Source: Hyphomicrobiales bacterium (lineage in GTDB: Bacteria > Pseudomonadota > Alphaproteobacteria > Rhizobiales > Devosiaceae). Taken from it: a stretch of DNA of 47,049 bases. Each line of letters opens with the position of its first letter. Position 1 is the first letter of the stretch. The stretch covers positions 1 through 47,049 of the forward strand of contig UCAU01000007.1 of assembly GCA_900470445.1 (NCBI GenBank). Reading direction: 5' to 3'. Below the pieces are notes generated by a model that searched no databases, was not told the origin of the DNA, and was given only the letters and a program-made list of their open reading frames with translations. A program made the translations under genes and the position numbers. Below, in pieces: positions 26,489-34,801 of this stretch.

Positions 26489-26520
26489 CTTGAAGCGCCA
26501 TGCTCACCCCCCTATATACG
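26489..26520 (+). promoter_or_regulatory. RpoH (heat-shock sigma) promoter for dnaK
   Basis: -35 CTTGAA (26489-26494), 16-bp spacer, -10 CCTATATACG (26511-26520). This is an excellent match to the alphaproteobacterial RpoH consensus, 115 bases upstream of the dnaK ATG, leaving a leader of roughly 105 nt that contains a small ORF. Confidence 0.85.
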
Positions 26521-26605
26521 CCCAAGGCCCAGCAATGGGCACATTCCAGTTGCAAGGAACCCGGCCTGCGCGGCCACGGGGCTGCTTCGCAAGGAGGGCT
26601 CCTCA

Positions 26606-26635
26606 ATGGGTTTGCTGAAAGAGAGGCTAGAGTAA
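26606..26635 (+). CDS. 9-codon leader ORF on the dnaK start
   Basis: Encodes [10 protein letters not shown] strong ribosome site, AAGGAGG (26591-26597), lies eight bases before its ATG, and its stop overlaps the dnaK start as TAATG. dnaK's own ribosome site (GAGAGG, 26621-26626) is inside it. It is probably a translational leader. Alternatively the AAGGAGG could be a standby site. Confidence 0.5.
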   Translation: MGLLKERLE

Positions 26636-28548
26636 TGGCTAAAGTTATCGGTATCGATCTGGGCACCACCAATAGCTGCGTTGCAGTGATGGACGGCGCC
26701 AATCCCAAGGTCATCGAAAACGCGGAAGGGGCCCGCACCACCCCCTCGATGGTCGCCTTCAGTAAGGATGGCGAACGTCTTGTCGGCCAGCCGGCCAAGC
26801 GCCAGGCGGTCACCAATCCCGAAGGCACGCTGTTTGCCGTCAAGCGCCTGATCGGGCGCCGCTTTGACGATGGCGTCGTCGCCAAGGACAAGAATCTGGT
26901 CCCCTTCAAGATCGTCAAGGCGGACAATGGCGATGCATGGGTGGAAGCCTCGGGCGAAAAGTATTCGCCCTCGCAGGTTTCGGCCATGATCCTGCAGAAG
27001 ATGAAGGAAACCGCCGAATCCTATCTGGGTGAAAACGTCACCCAGGCGGTGATCACGGTTCCCGCTTACTTCAACGACAGCCAGCGCCAGGCCACCAAGG
27101 ATGCCGGCCGCATTGCCGGGCTTGAAGTGCTGCGCATCATCAACGAACCCACCGCTGCGGCGCTCGCCTATGGCCTCGACAAGAAGGCTGCCGGCACGAT
27201 CGCCGTCTATGACCTTGGCGGCGGCACGTTCGACGTGTCGGTGCTGGAAATCGGCGATGGCGTGTTCGAAGTGAAGTCGACCAATGGCGACACGTTCCTG
27301 GGCGGCGAAGACTTCGACATGCGTCTGGTCGATTACTTTGCCGACGAGTTCAAGAAAGAGCAGGGCATCGACCTGCGCAATGACAAGCTCGCTCTGCAGC
27401 GCCTCAAGGAAGCTGCCGAAAAGGCCAAGATCGAACTCTCCAGCTCGACCCAGACCGAAATCAACCTGCCCTTCATCACGGCAGACGCTTCGGGTCCCAA
27501 GCATCTGACGCTCAAGCTGAGCCGTTCCAAGTTCGAATCGCTGGTCGATGACCTGATCCAGAAGACCGTCGAGCCCTGCAAGCAGGCGCTCAAGGATGCC
27601 GGCCTGACCGCAGCCCAGATCGACGAAGTCGTGCTGGTCGGTGGCATGAGCCGCATGCCCAAGGTGCAGGAAGTGGTCAAGCAACTGTTCGGCAAGGAAC
27701 CTCACAAGGGCGTCAATCCGGACGAAGTCGTTGCACTCGGCGCGGCCATTCAGGCCGGCGTGCTGCAGGGCGACGTCAAGGACGTGCTGCTGCTCGACGT
27801 GACGCCATTGTCGCTCGGCATCGAAACGCTGGGTGGCGTGTTCACCCGCCTGATCGATCGCAACACGACCATTCCGACCAAGAAGAGCCAGACCTTCTCG
27901 ACCGCCGAGGACAGCCAATCGGCCGTGACCATCCGCGTGTTCCAGGGCGAACGCGAAATGGCCGCCAACAACAAGCTGCTCGGCAATTTCGATCTGACCG
28001 GCATTCCGCCCGCACCGCGTGGTGTGCCGCAGATCGAAGTGACCTTCGACATCGACGCCAATGGCATCGTGCAGGTTTCGGCCAAGGACAAGGGCACCGG
28101 CAAGGAGCAGCAGATCCGCATCCAGGCTTCGGGTGGTCTGTCTGACGCTGACATCGAGAAAATGGTCAAGGAAGCCGAGCAGAATGCCGAGGCCGACAAG
28201 GCCAAGCGCGAAGCCGTGGAAGCCAAGAACCAGGGCGAAAGCCTGATCCACTCGACCGAAAAGTCGCTCAAGGAATATGGCGACAAGGTTTCGGCGGAGG
28301 ACAAGACCGCCATCGAAGCCGCCATCACCGACCTCAAGGGCGTGATCGACGGCGAGGATGGCGAAGCGATCAAGGAAAAGACCGCGGCCCTGGCCGAAGC
28401 CTCGATGAAGCTGGGCGAAGCCATGTACAAGGCCAGCCAGGCGGAAGCCGAAGCCAAGGCCAATGGCACTGCCGATGAGGACGAAGACGATGTCGTCGAC
28501 GCCGACTTCGAAGAGGTCAAGGACGACGACGACAAGAAGTCGGCTTAG
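26635..28548 (+). CDS. dnaK: Molecular chaperone DnaK (Hsp70)
   Basis: 637 aa, the usual length. An ATP-dependent chaperone working with the DnaJ and GrpE encoded in this window. The N-terminal ATPase has [16 protein letters not shown] and [18 protein letters not shown], and [11 protein letters not shown] closes the nucleotide site. The substrate domain starts near [14 protein letters not shown], and the protein ends in a helical lid with the acidic tail [12 protein letters not shown]. The start is at [10 protein letters not shown]. It is driven by the RpoH promoter and followed by a strong terminator. dnaJ is 1.6 kb downstream, not in the same transcription unit. Confidence 0.99.
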   Translation: MAKVIGIDLGTTNSCVAVMDGANPKVIENAEGARTTPSMVAFSKDGERLVGQPAKRQAVTNPEGTLFAVKRLIGRRFDDGVVAKDKNLVPFKIVKADNGDAWVEASGEKYSPSQVSAMILQKMKETAESYLGENVTQAVITVPAYFNDSQRQATKDAGRIAGLEVLRIINEPTAAALAYGLDKKAAGTIAVYDLGGGTFDVSVLEIGDGVFEVKSTNGDTFLGGEDFDMRLVDYFADEFKKEQGIDLRNDKLALQRLKEAAEKAKIELSSSTQTEINLPFITADASGPKHLTLKLSRSKFESLVDDLIQKTVEPCKQALKDAGLTAAQIDEVVLVGGMSRMPKVQEVVKQLFGKEPHKGVNPDEVVALGAAIQAGVLQGDVKDVLLLDVTPLSLGIETLGGVFTRLIDRNTTIPTKKSQTFSTAEDSQSAVTIRVFQGEREMAANNKLLGNFDLTGIPPAPRGVPQIEVTFDIDANGIVQVSAKDKGTGKEQQIRIQASGGLSDADIEKMVKEAEQNAEADKAKREAVEAKNQGESLIHSTEKSLKEYGDKVSAEDKTAIEAAITDLKGVIDGEDGEAIKEKTAALAEASMKLGEAMYKASQAEAEAKANGTADEDEDDVVDADFEEVKDDDDKKSA

Positions 28549-28570
28549 GTCCGGTTTCGGAATTCGATGA

Positions 28571-28600
28571 AAGGGTCCGGCGCAAGCCGGGCCCTTTTTT
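28571..28600 (+). terminator. Intrinsic terminator of dnaK
   Basis: An 11-bp stem (AAGGGTCCGGC / GCCGGGCCCTT, one G-T pair) with a GCAA tetraloop and a T-run at 28595-28600, 22 bases after the stop codon. Confidence 0.93.
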
Positions 28601-28620
28601 GTTTTTGAGCCGGACGTTCT

Positions 28621-28766
28621 CACCTTCTCCCCTTGAGGGAGAAGGTGCCCGAAGGGCGGATGAGGGGTCTCTTTCTGCGCTTCTGGCATGAGATGACGCA
28701 GAACCCCTCACCCTGTCATTTCTGCTGAACGCAGAAATGCCGTCCCTCTCCCTCAAGGGGAGAGGT
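28621..28766. repeat. Mosaic palindromic repeat, copy 2
   Basis: Outer arms of the CCTTCTCCCCTTGAGGGAG type. Inside is a 9-bp hairpin, CATTTCTGC-TGAAC-GCAGAAATG (28717-28739). It lies in the 353-base gap between dnaK and the esterase-fold gene, which otherwise holds the dnaK terminator and a parS-like motif. Confidence 0.75.
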
Positions 28767-28803
28767 AGGGTTGTGACCGCATTGCACCAATGCCAGCCAT
28801 TCC

Positions 28804-28817
28804 GTTTCACGTGAATC
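28804..28817 (+). promoter_or_regulatory. parS-like motif, copy 5
   Basis: GTTTCACGTGAATC, intergenic, 84 bases upstream of the esterase-fold gene. One GANTC site. Confidence 0.45.
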
Positions 28818-28901
28818 ACCCGCCGCAAAAACAGCACGATTGGGCCTAAATCCCGGCCGAATGGGGGGATCAAACAGAGGCACCAGAAACGAGGTGGCTC
28901 G

Positions 28902-29969
28902 ATGAGCGATTCCAGCGCGACTATTCCTGAGCCGGCCCACCAGGCCGACACGATCGGGCGCATTGCCGAATTGATCGGCGGCGATCCGATGAGCCGGCTC
29001 GATACCGATATGAAGCATGTGCTCGACGCCCTGGCAGAACTCGGCGCGCGGCCGCTGGAACAGGCAACGCCCGCCTCGGCAAGGCGCCAGCCCAAGGCCG
29101 CCGACGCCATTGCCGGCATTCTGGCGCTGCAGACCCGCGAGGCCGCCGACGATGGCGTGACTGCCGAGGACATTGCCGTCGAGACCGGCGAGGACACGAG
29201 CCTGCCTGCGCGCCTCTATCGCCCCTTGGGCCTGCTCAGCCGGCTCAATCCGATGATCCTCTATTTCCACGGCGGCGGCTTTGTCACCGGCGATCTCGAT
29301 ACCCACGATGCCTCGGCCCGCGCCCTGGCGCGGCGCACCGGCGCCATCGTGGTCTCGGTGGCCTATCGCCTCGCCCCCGAGCACAAATTCCCGGCCGCCC
29401 ATGACGACGCCTGGGCCTCCTGGCGCTGGCTGATTGCCAAGGCGCGCGAGCTGGGCGGTGACCCACGCCGGCTGGCGATTGCCGGGGAAGATGCCGGAGC
29501 AAACCTCGCCGCCAATGTGGCCCTGCGCGCCCGCAAGGAGCGCGTGACCCAGCCGCTGCATCAATTGCTGATCCATCCCATTGCCGGCAGCGATCTCACC
29601 ACCGCCTCCTATGGCGCCACGCTCCGGGTCCGCCCGATCGGGCTGGCCGCCATGCGCTGGCGCTTCCGGCATCTGTTCGAGGATGCCGAGCAGATCAAGG
29701 ACACGCGCATTGATCTGGTCGCCCGCGACGACTGGCGCGGCGTGGCGCCTGCCACCATCGTGCTGGCCGAGATCGATCCACTGCGCTCGGAAGGCGAGGC
29801 TTTGGCCGAAGCGCTGGAAGCGGCCCATGTGCCGGTCAATTGCTGGGTTTATGACGGGGTAACGCAGGGCTTTTTTGGCCTCGGCGTCCTGGTCACCAAG
29901 GCGCTGTTCGCCCAGGGCGACGCCGCCGATGCGCTGAGCAAGGCTTTTATGTCCGACCGGCGCGGGTGA
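28902..29969 (+). CDS. Esterase-fold (HSL-type) protein with lost catalytic residues
   Basis: 355 aa. The N-terminal 95 residues are helical, followed by a hormone-sensitive-lipase-type alpha/beta hydrolase. The oxyanion motif HGGGF (123-127) and SVAYRLAPEHKFPAAHDDA are intact, as is the acid Asp in EIDPLRSEG (D292). The nucleophile elbow, GDSAG in active members, reads GEDAG (195-199), with D197 at the Ser position. The catalytic His position, usually HGF, reads QGF (Q322). Ser-type esterase activity is therefore unlikely: it is probably a pseudoenzyme or has a changed reaction. It lies between dnaK and dnaJ, read in the same direction. GAGGTGGCTCG precedes the ATG. Confidence 0.85.
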   Translation: MSDSSATIPEPAHQADTIGRIAELIGGDPMSRLDTDMKHVLDALAELGARPLEQATPASARRQPKAADAIAGILALQTREAADDGVTAEDIAVETGEDTSLPARLYRPLGLLSRLNPMILYFHGGGFVTGDLDTHDASARALARRTGAIVVSVAYRLAPEHKFPAAHDDAWASWRWLIAKARELGGDPRRLAIAGEDAGANLAANVALRARKERVTQPLHQLLIHPIAGSDLTTASYGATLRVRPIGLAAMRWRFRHLFEDAEQIKDTRIDLVARDDWRGVAPATIVLAEIDPLRSEGEALAEALEAAHVPVNCWVYDGVTQGFFGLGVLVTKALFAQGDAADALSKAFMSDRRG

Positions 29970-30009
29970 TCGCCTGAACATCCGCCGAATCAGCAATGTT
30001 GAACCGCCC

Positions 30010-30138
30010 GCCGTCGCTTGCTAAGAGCGGCGGCGATGGTTTTGCCCGTTAAGCGACCCCAACCCCTTGCGGGGAGCGGGGTCGATTGCCATCTAGGGCG
30101 AGACGTGGGGCTGGTTTGATCAGGGGCGTATGCGCCCC
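30010..30138. other. Three hairpins between the esterase-fold gene and dnaJ
   Basis: GCCGTCGCT/AGCGGCGGC (30010-30034) is followed by TTTT at 30040 and may terminate the upstream gene. A nested stem GACCCC..GGGGTC around CCCC-TTGC-GGGG lies at 30055-30083. GGGGCG-TATG-CGCCCC (30123-30138) lies 24 bases before the dnaJ start and could limit ribosome access. No RpoH promoter was recognised for dnaJ. Confidence 0.4.
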
Positions 30139-30161
30139 CAAAATGCATTCGGAGTTGTTTC

Positions 30162-31301
30162 TTGGCCAAACGGGATTTCTATGAGGTGCTTGGCGTGGCC
30201 AAGGGCGCCGACGATGCAGCGCTGAAAAGTGCCTATCGCAAGCTCGCCATGCAACACCACCCCGATCGCAATCCCGGCAATGCCGACGCCGAGGCCAAGT
30301 TCAAGGAAATCAACGAGGCCTACGACACGCTCAAGGACGGCCAGAAGCGCGCCGCCTATGACCGGTTCGGCCATGCCGCCTTCGAAAATGGCGGCGGGCG
30401 TGGTCCCGGCCCCGGTTTCGGCAGCGACTTCAATTCCTCCATGTCCGATATTTTCGAGGACATCTTTGGCGACTTCATGGGCGGCGGCCGCCGCGGCGGG
30501 GGCGGGGGTGGCGCCGCCAAGCTGCGCGGCGCCGACCTGCGCTACAATCTTGAAATCAGCCTCGAAGAAAGCTTTGCCGGCCGCACCGTCGAAATCGACG
30601 TGCCCACTTTGGTGGGCTGCACCACCTGCGACGGCTCGGGCGCCAAGCCGGGCACCGGCACCCATACCTGCCGCCAGTGCAATGGCCATGGCAAGGTGCG
30701 CGCGGCCCAGGGCTTTTTCACCATTGAACGCACCTGCCCGGTCTGCCAGGGCCGCGGCCAGATGATGGACCAGCCCTGCACCGATTGCGGTGGCCAGGGC
30801 CGCCGCCAGGAAAACCGCAAGCTCTCGGTCGATATCCCCAAAGGCATCGAGGACGGCACCCGCATTCGCCTCGCCAATGAGGGCGAAGCGGGCTTGCGCG
30901 GTGGCCCGCCGGGCGATCTTTACATCTTCATCTCGATCCGCCCGCATGAGCTGTTCCAGCGCGACGGGGCCGATCTTTATGCCCGCGTCCCCATCGCCAT
31001 GACCACGGCGGCCTTGGGCGGGGAATTCGAAGTGCCCACGCTCGACGCCACCCGCGCCAAGGTCAAGGTCGCCGCCGGCACCCAGCCGGGCCAGCGCGTC
31101 CGCCTCAAGGGCAAGGGCATGCCGGTGCTGCGCAGCAAGGATGTCGGCGATCTCTATGTGCAGCTCGATATCGAAACGCCCCAAGCCCTGAGCCGCAAGC
31201 AGCGCGAACTGCTCGAGGAATTCGCCCGGCTCGAGACCGAGGAGAACAGCCCGACTTCGGGTGGGTTCTTCGACAAGCTCAAGAAGATGTTCGAGGCTTG
31301 A
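30162..31301 (+). CDS. dnaJ: Chaperone DnaJ (Hsp40)
   Basis: 379 aa from a TTG start preceded by CGGAG. The J-domain has [11 protein letters not shown] and the HPD triplet at 33-35, which stimulates DnaK ATPase. A Gly/Phe-rich linker (about 72-125) follows, then four zinc-binding repeats [24 protein letters not shown] and CTDCGGQG. The C-terminal substrate-binding domains contain [23 protein letters not shown]. Full-length class I DnaJ. It is separated from dnaK by the pseudo-esterase gene and hairpins rather than directly following it. Confidence 0.98.
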   Translation: MAKRDFYEVLGVAKGADDAALKSAYRKLAMQHHPDRNPGNADAEAKFKEINEAYDTLKDGQKRAAYDRFGHAAFENGGGRGPGPGFGSDFNSSMSDIFEDIFGDFMGGGRRGGGGGGAAKLRGADLRYNLEISLEESFAGRTVEIDVPTLVGCTTCDGSGAKPGTGTHTCRQCNGHGKVRAAQGFFTIERTCPVCQGRGQMMDQPCTDCGGQGRRQENRKLSVDIPKGIEDGTRIRLANEGEAGLRGGPPGDLYIFISIRPHELFQRDGADLYARVPIAMTTAALGGEFEVPTLDATRAKVKVAAGTQPGQRVRLKGKGMPVLRSKDVGDLYVQLDIETPQALSRKQRELLEEFARLETEENSPTSGGFFDKLKKMFEA

Positions 31302-31387
31302 TGGCGGTAGAAAATCGCTCCGTTGGTGCGATTTTAGCCAGCAAGGCCATGAGAGCTACGCTCGAATGGCACGAACGCTCCGAGCCC

Positions 31388-31567
31388 CTTCCTTCTTCCC
31401 TTGTGGGAGAAGGTGCCCGAAGGGACACCGAATTCGCGAAGGCGAATTTCGGTTGGGATGAGGGGGACTTTCTGAACTTCTGGCATAGGCGAGCGCAGTA
31501 CCCCTCACCCTGTCAATTCTGCTGAACGCAGAATTGCCGTCCCTCTCCCACAAGGGGCGAGGGAAGA
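31388..31567. repeat. Mosaic palindromic repeat, copy 3
   Basis: Outer arms CCTTCTTCCCTTGTGGGAGA and TCTCCCACAAGGGG. It carries two inner hairpins: ACCGAATTCGC-GAAG-GCGAATTTCGGT (31427-31453) and CAATTCTGC-TGAAC-GCAGAATTG (31514-31536). It fills most of the dnaJ to VOC-gene gap. Confidence 0.75.
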
Positions 31568-31579
31568 GGTGCCAAACCC

Positions 31580-31984
31580 TCACCCCTGCACATAGCTCGG
31601 GTCCATCCACATCACCTCCCAGATATGGCCATCGAGATCGGCAAAGGCCTTGCTGACCATGAAGCCGTAATCATCGCCCGGGCGCACTTCGGTGCCGCCG
31701 GCTGCTATCGCCTTGTCGAACAGCTCGCCCACCGCCTCGCGGCTGTCGCGGGAAATGGCGATCAGCACTTCGCTTGACGTCTTGGCGTCGGCAATCGCCT
31801 TGGGCGTGAATTGCTTGAACTTTTCATGGGTCAGCAACATGGAGAAAATGTTCTCGTCGATCACCATGGCCGCCGCCGTCTCGTCGGTGAATTGCGGATT
31901 GAAGCTGAACCCCAGCTTGCCGAAAAACGTCTTGGACGCTTCCAGATCGGCGACGGGCAGGTTGATGAAGATATTGGTGGCCAT
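31580..31984 (-). CDS. VOC-superfamily (glyoxalase-like) protein
   Basis: 134 aa. Two beta-alpha-beta-beta-beta modules. The first begins ATNIFINLPVADLEASKTFFGKLGF; the second ends with ADLDGHIWEVMWMD, in which the Glu is the usual metal ligand. This subfamily, often labelled lactoylglutathione lyase-like, has no fixed substrate. It stands alone, divergent from the flavin reductase gene, and a mosaic repeat follows its stop. Confidence 0.85.
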   Translation of the reverse strand: MATNIFINLPVADLEASKTFFGKLGFSFNPQFTDETAAAMVIDENIFSMLLTHEKFKQFTPKAIADAKTSSEVLIAISRDSREAVGELFDKAIAAGGTEVRPGDDYGFMVSKAFADLDGHIWEVMWMDPSYVQG

Positions 31985-32114
31985 GATGTCTCTCGCTATT
32001 ACTAAAGCATTTGCTTAAGTTAAGCGCGATGCCGCTAGGGAGTCAAGTCCGGCTCTTGCCGAAGCGAGGGCGCGCAGGCAGACTTGCCGAACCGCAGCAG
32101 GAACTCCCCCAACC

Positions 32115-32660
32115 ATGCCGACCGCTCTTACCCTTTCCGGCTCCATCCGCACCGGATCGTATAATCGCCTGTTGCAGGCTCATGTCAGTCGCAAGCTCGA
32201 AGAGGCTGGTGTCACCGTCACGGCGCTCGATCTCGCTGATTTCGACATGCCGATCTTCAATGAGGATTTGGAACCCGATAATGTGCCCGAAGCCGCGGTG
32301 CGCCTGGCCGAGCTGTGGCGCAGCCATGACATTATCTTCATCGCCAGCCCCGAATATAATGGCGGGGCCTCCCCACTGATCATCAACACGCTGGCCTGGG
32401 TCAGCCGGCAGCGGCCCAGCCCGTTTCAGCACGCCATATTCGGCATTGGCGGGGTCAGCTCGGGCAAATATGGCACCATCTGGGGCCTCAGCCATTTGCG
32501 CGAATCGCTGACCAAGGTGGGCGCCTTGGTGGTGCCGACCCTCCTGGGCATCGGGCCGGCCAGCGAAGCCTTTGACGAGGCCGGCGCGCCCATCGAGCCC
32601 GCCATCATCCGCAAGGTCGACAGCATGGTCAAAGAACTGACCCATTTTTCGCGGGGCTGA
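32115..32660 (+). CDS. NAD(P)H-dependent FMN reductase family protein
   Basis: 181 aa, flavodoxin-like fold. The N-terminal phosphate-binding loop is SGSIRTGSYNRLL, and the isoalloxazine-binding SPEYNGGASPLIINTLAW motif (about 76-93) identifies the chromate/azo/quinone reductase group. GIGGVSSGKYG follows. It is cytosolic and probably reduces quinones or similar acceptors with FMN; the physiological substrate is unknown. The phosphatase-fold gene starts four bases after its stop, suggesting one operon. Confidence 0.9.
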   Translation: MPTALTLSGSIRTGSYNRLLQAHVSRKLEEAGVTVTALDLADFDMPIFNEDLEPDNVPEAAVRLAELWRSHDIIFIASPEYNGGASPLIINTLAWVSRQRPSPFQHAIFGIGGVSSGKYGTIWGLSHLRESLTKVGALVVPTLLGIGPASEAFDEAGAPIEPAIIRKVDSMVKELTHFSRG

Positions 32661-32663
32661 ACC

Positions 32664-33272
32664 ATGCTGGCGCTCTATGTGACCCATCCGCAGGTCAGGA
32701 TGGACCCCAATGTGCCGGTGCCGCTCTGGGGCCTGTCCGAGGAGGGCAGGCGCCGCGCCGAGGCCTTTGCCGCCCGCGGTGTGATCCCGTCCGGCACGCC
32801 GATCTTTTCCAGCAGCGAGCGCAAGGCAGTGGAACTGGCCGAGATCATCGCCGCTGTCACCGGCAGCGTCATCGTCTGTGAACACGCCATGGGCGAGAAC
32901 GATCGCAGCGCCACCGGCTTCTTGCCGCCCGAGCTGTTCGAAGCCACCGCCGACCGCTTTTTTGGTGAGCCAAACACCAGCGTGGATGGTTGGGAGCGGG
33001 CGATCGATGCCCAGGCCCGTATCGTGGACGCGGTCGACACGGCATTGGCCGGCGTGTCCGGCGATGGGCCAGTGGTATTTTGCGGCCATGGCGCGGTGGG
33101 TACATTGCTCAAATGCCATATTGCTGGCCGCGCCATCAGCCGCGCCGAAGACCAGGGCCGGACGGGCGGCCCCGGCGGGGGCAATGGCTTCGTGTTCGAC
33201 TTTGCCGGCAGCCAATTGCACAGCGAATGGACCCGTATCGAGGATATCGCCCAAGGCTGGCATCAGCGCTGA
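32664..33272 (+). CDS. Histidine-phosphatase-fold protein, variant active site
   Basis: 202 aa. The fold is recognised by the N-terminal strand followed by the catalytic-loop position, by SSSERKAVELAEIIA (phosphate-binding Arg) and by VVFCGHGAVGTLL (second His). The signature RHG, however, reads THP (YVTHPQVRMDP). The nucleophilic His is kept but the adjacent Arg and Gly are replaced. The WGLSEEGRRRAEAF segment is typical. The activity may be altered rather than lost. It lies four bases after the flavin reductase gene and just upstream of pyrF. The name phosphoglycerate mutase should be avoided. Confidence 0.82.
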   Translation: MLALYVTHPQVRMDPNVPVPLWGLSEEGRRRAEAFAARGVIPSGTPIFSSSERKAVELAEIIAAVTGSVIVCEHAMGENDRSATGFLPPELFEATADRFFGEPNTSVDGWERAIDAQARIVDAVDTALAGVSGDGPVVFCGHGAVGTLLKCHIAGRAISRAEDQGRTGGPGGGNGFVFDFAGSQLHSEWTRIEDIAQGWHQR

Positions 33273-33335
33273 GGCTTGCGGCGCAGCCGGATTTGCTTTA
33301 ACGCCACAGCAATAGCGACATCGGAGGGAAACACC

Positions 33336-34034
33336 ATGACTGGCCAGTTAATCGTGGGCCTCGACGTTTCGTCACGCGCGCGCGCCGAGGAAATCGTCTC
33401 CCTGCTGGGCGATAGCGTGGATTTCTACAAGATCGGCTACCAGTGCTTCTACGGTGCCGATGGCTATGCGCTGGGCCGCGACCTGCTCAAGGCCGGCAAG
33501 AAAGTCTTCTTCGATCTCAAGCTGCTCGACATCGACAACACGGTCGAAAAGGGCGTCGCCGCCATTGCCGAGACCGGCGCGACCATGCTGACCGTGCATG
33601 CCTATCCCAAGACCATGCAGGCTGCTGCCAAGGCGGCCAAAGGCTCGGATCTGTGCGTGCTCGGCGTCACGGTGCTGACCTCGATGGACGATGCGGACGT
33701 GAAAGACGCTGGCTATGCCCGCGATGCGGCAGGTCTGGTGGCCCTGCGGGCGCAGCAGGCGCGCGATGCGGGCATTGGCGGGGTGGTGACCTCCCCGCAC
33801 GAGGCCGAAATGGTCCGCACCATTCTGGGGCACAAGATGTTCATCGTCACCCCCGGCATTCGTCCGGCCGGTACGGCCCTGGGCGATCAGAAGCGCGTCA
33901 TGGCGCCGGGCGAAGCCCTGGCCCTGGGCGCGACCCACCTGGTGGTGGGTCGTCCGATCATCGCGGCGCCCGATCCCAAGGCTGCAGCCTTGGGCATTCT
34001 CAACGAAATGAACAGCGGCACGCGGCTGGCATGA
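33336..34034 (+). CDS. pyrF: Orotidine 5'-phosphate decarboxylase
   Basis: 232 aa. Last step of UMP synthesis. A TIM barrel with the invariant charged network in [10 protein letters not shown] (D60, K62, D65) and the phosphate-binding [11 protein letters not shown] and [11 protein letters not shown]. The ATG is preceded by CGGAGGGAAACACC; an in-frame start 20 codons earlier has no ribosome site. The next gene starts inside its stop codon (ATGA). Confidence 0.97.
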   Translation: MTGQLIVGLDVSSRARAEEIVSLLGDSVDFYKIGYQCFYGADGYALGRDLLKAGKKVFFDLKLLDIDNTVEKGVAAIAETGATMLTVHAYPKTMQAAAKAAKGSDLCVLGVTVLTSMDDADVKDAGYARDAAGLVALRAQQARDAGIGGVVTSPHEAEMVRTILGHKMFIVTPGIRPAGTALGDQKRVMAPGEALALGATHLVVGRPIIAAPDPKAAALGILNEMNSGTRLA

Positions 34035-34801
34035 AGGGCTATTCGGCCTGTATCGACATGCTCTTCGTGCCGGAAACGGCCGATGTGGCACAGCGCATTC
34101 ACCTGGCCAAGGCGGCCGGCATGGATGCGGTGGAATTCTGGCTCTGGTCCAACAAGGACCTCAACGCCATTGAAGACGCGCTGGGGCAGACCGGGCTGGC
34201 ATTGGCTGGCATCGTCGCCGAACCCTTTGCCGAACTGACCCGCATCAGCGACCACAACCGCTTCCTCGACGGATTGGCGCAAAGCCTTGCCGTCGCCCAG
34301 CGCTTGGGCACCAAGGTGATGATCGCCCAGGCCGGCCCGCTCCTAGACGGCGTATCGCGCGCGAGCCAGCATGATGCGCTGGTGGAGGCCATGGCGCGCT
34401 CGGCCGATGTGCTCAAGGGCTCGGGCGTGCAGCTGGCGCTGGAGCCGCTCAACACCCTGGTCGATCACGCCGGCTACTTCTTGCACGCGACGGCTGAAGG
34501 TCTCGACATCGTGGAAGCCGTCAATCGTCCCGAAATCGCACTGCTTTACGACCTCTATCATTCCATGGTGATGGGTGAAGTCCCCCAGGACGTGCTGGCG
34601 GGCCGGGTCGAGCGGATCGCCCATATCCACGTCGCCGACCATCCCGGCCGCAACCAACCCGGCACTGGCGGCCTGCCGCTGGCCCCGACCCTCGATTGGC
34701 TCGCCGCCAATGGCTATGCCGGCTATATCGGCCTGGAATTCAAGCCGACCGGCGAGACGGCGGCGGCGCTGGATGAGACGCGGGCAGAACTGCGGCGGTA
34801 A
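34031..34801 (+). CDS. Hydroxypyruvate-isomerase-like TIM-barrel protein
   Basis: 256 aa, sugar-phosphate isomerase/AP-endonuclease-2-like barrel. The two metal-binding/catalytic Glu positions are in [16 protein letters not shown] and IGLEFKPTG, with [15 protein letters not shown] and [18 protein letters not shown] between them. This pattern is close to hydroxypyruvate isomerase (Hyi). Without gcl or glxR nearby, the substrate is not certain. It is translationally coupled to pyrF by ATGA. The convergent kinase gene ends on the very next base. Confidence 0.82.
   Translation: MKGYSACIDMLFVPETADVAQRIHLAKAAGMDAVEFWLWSNKDLNAIEDALGQTGLALAGIVAEPFAELTRISDHNRFLDGLAQSLAVAQRLGTKVMIAQAGPLLDGVSRASQHDALVEAMARSADVLKGSGVQLALEPLNTLVDHAGYFLHATAEGLDIVEAVNRPEIALLYDLYHSMVMGEVPQDVLAGRVERIAHIHVADHPGRNQPGTGGLPLAPTLDWLAANGYAGYIGLEFKPTGETAAALDETRAELRR

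Noticed and set aside
26512..28689. A 725-codon open frame antisense to dnaK
   Set aside because: A by-product of GC-rich codon use opposite a highly conserved gene; it has no ribosome site and no recognisable domain.
30120..31184. A 354-codon open frame antisense to dnaJ
   Set aside because: Mirrors the Gly-rich and zinc-finger regions of dnaJ as Ala/Gly-rich sequence; no family features.
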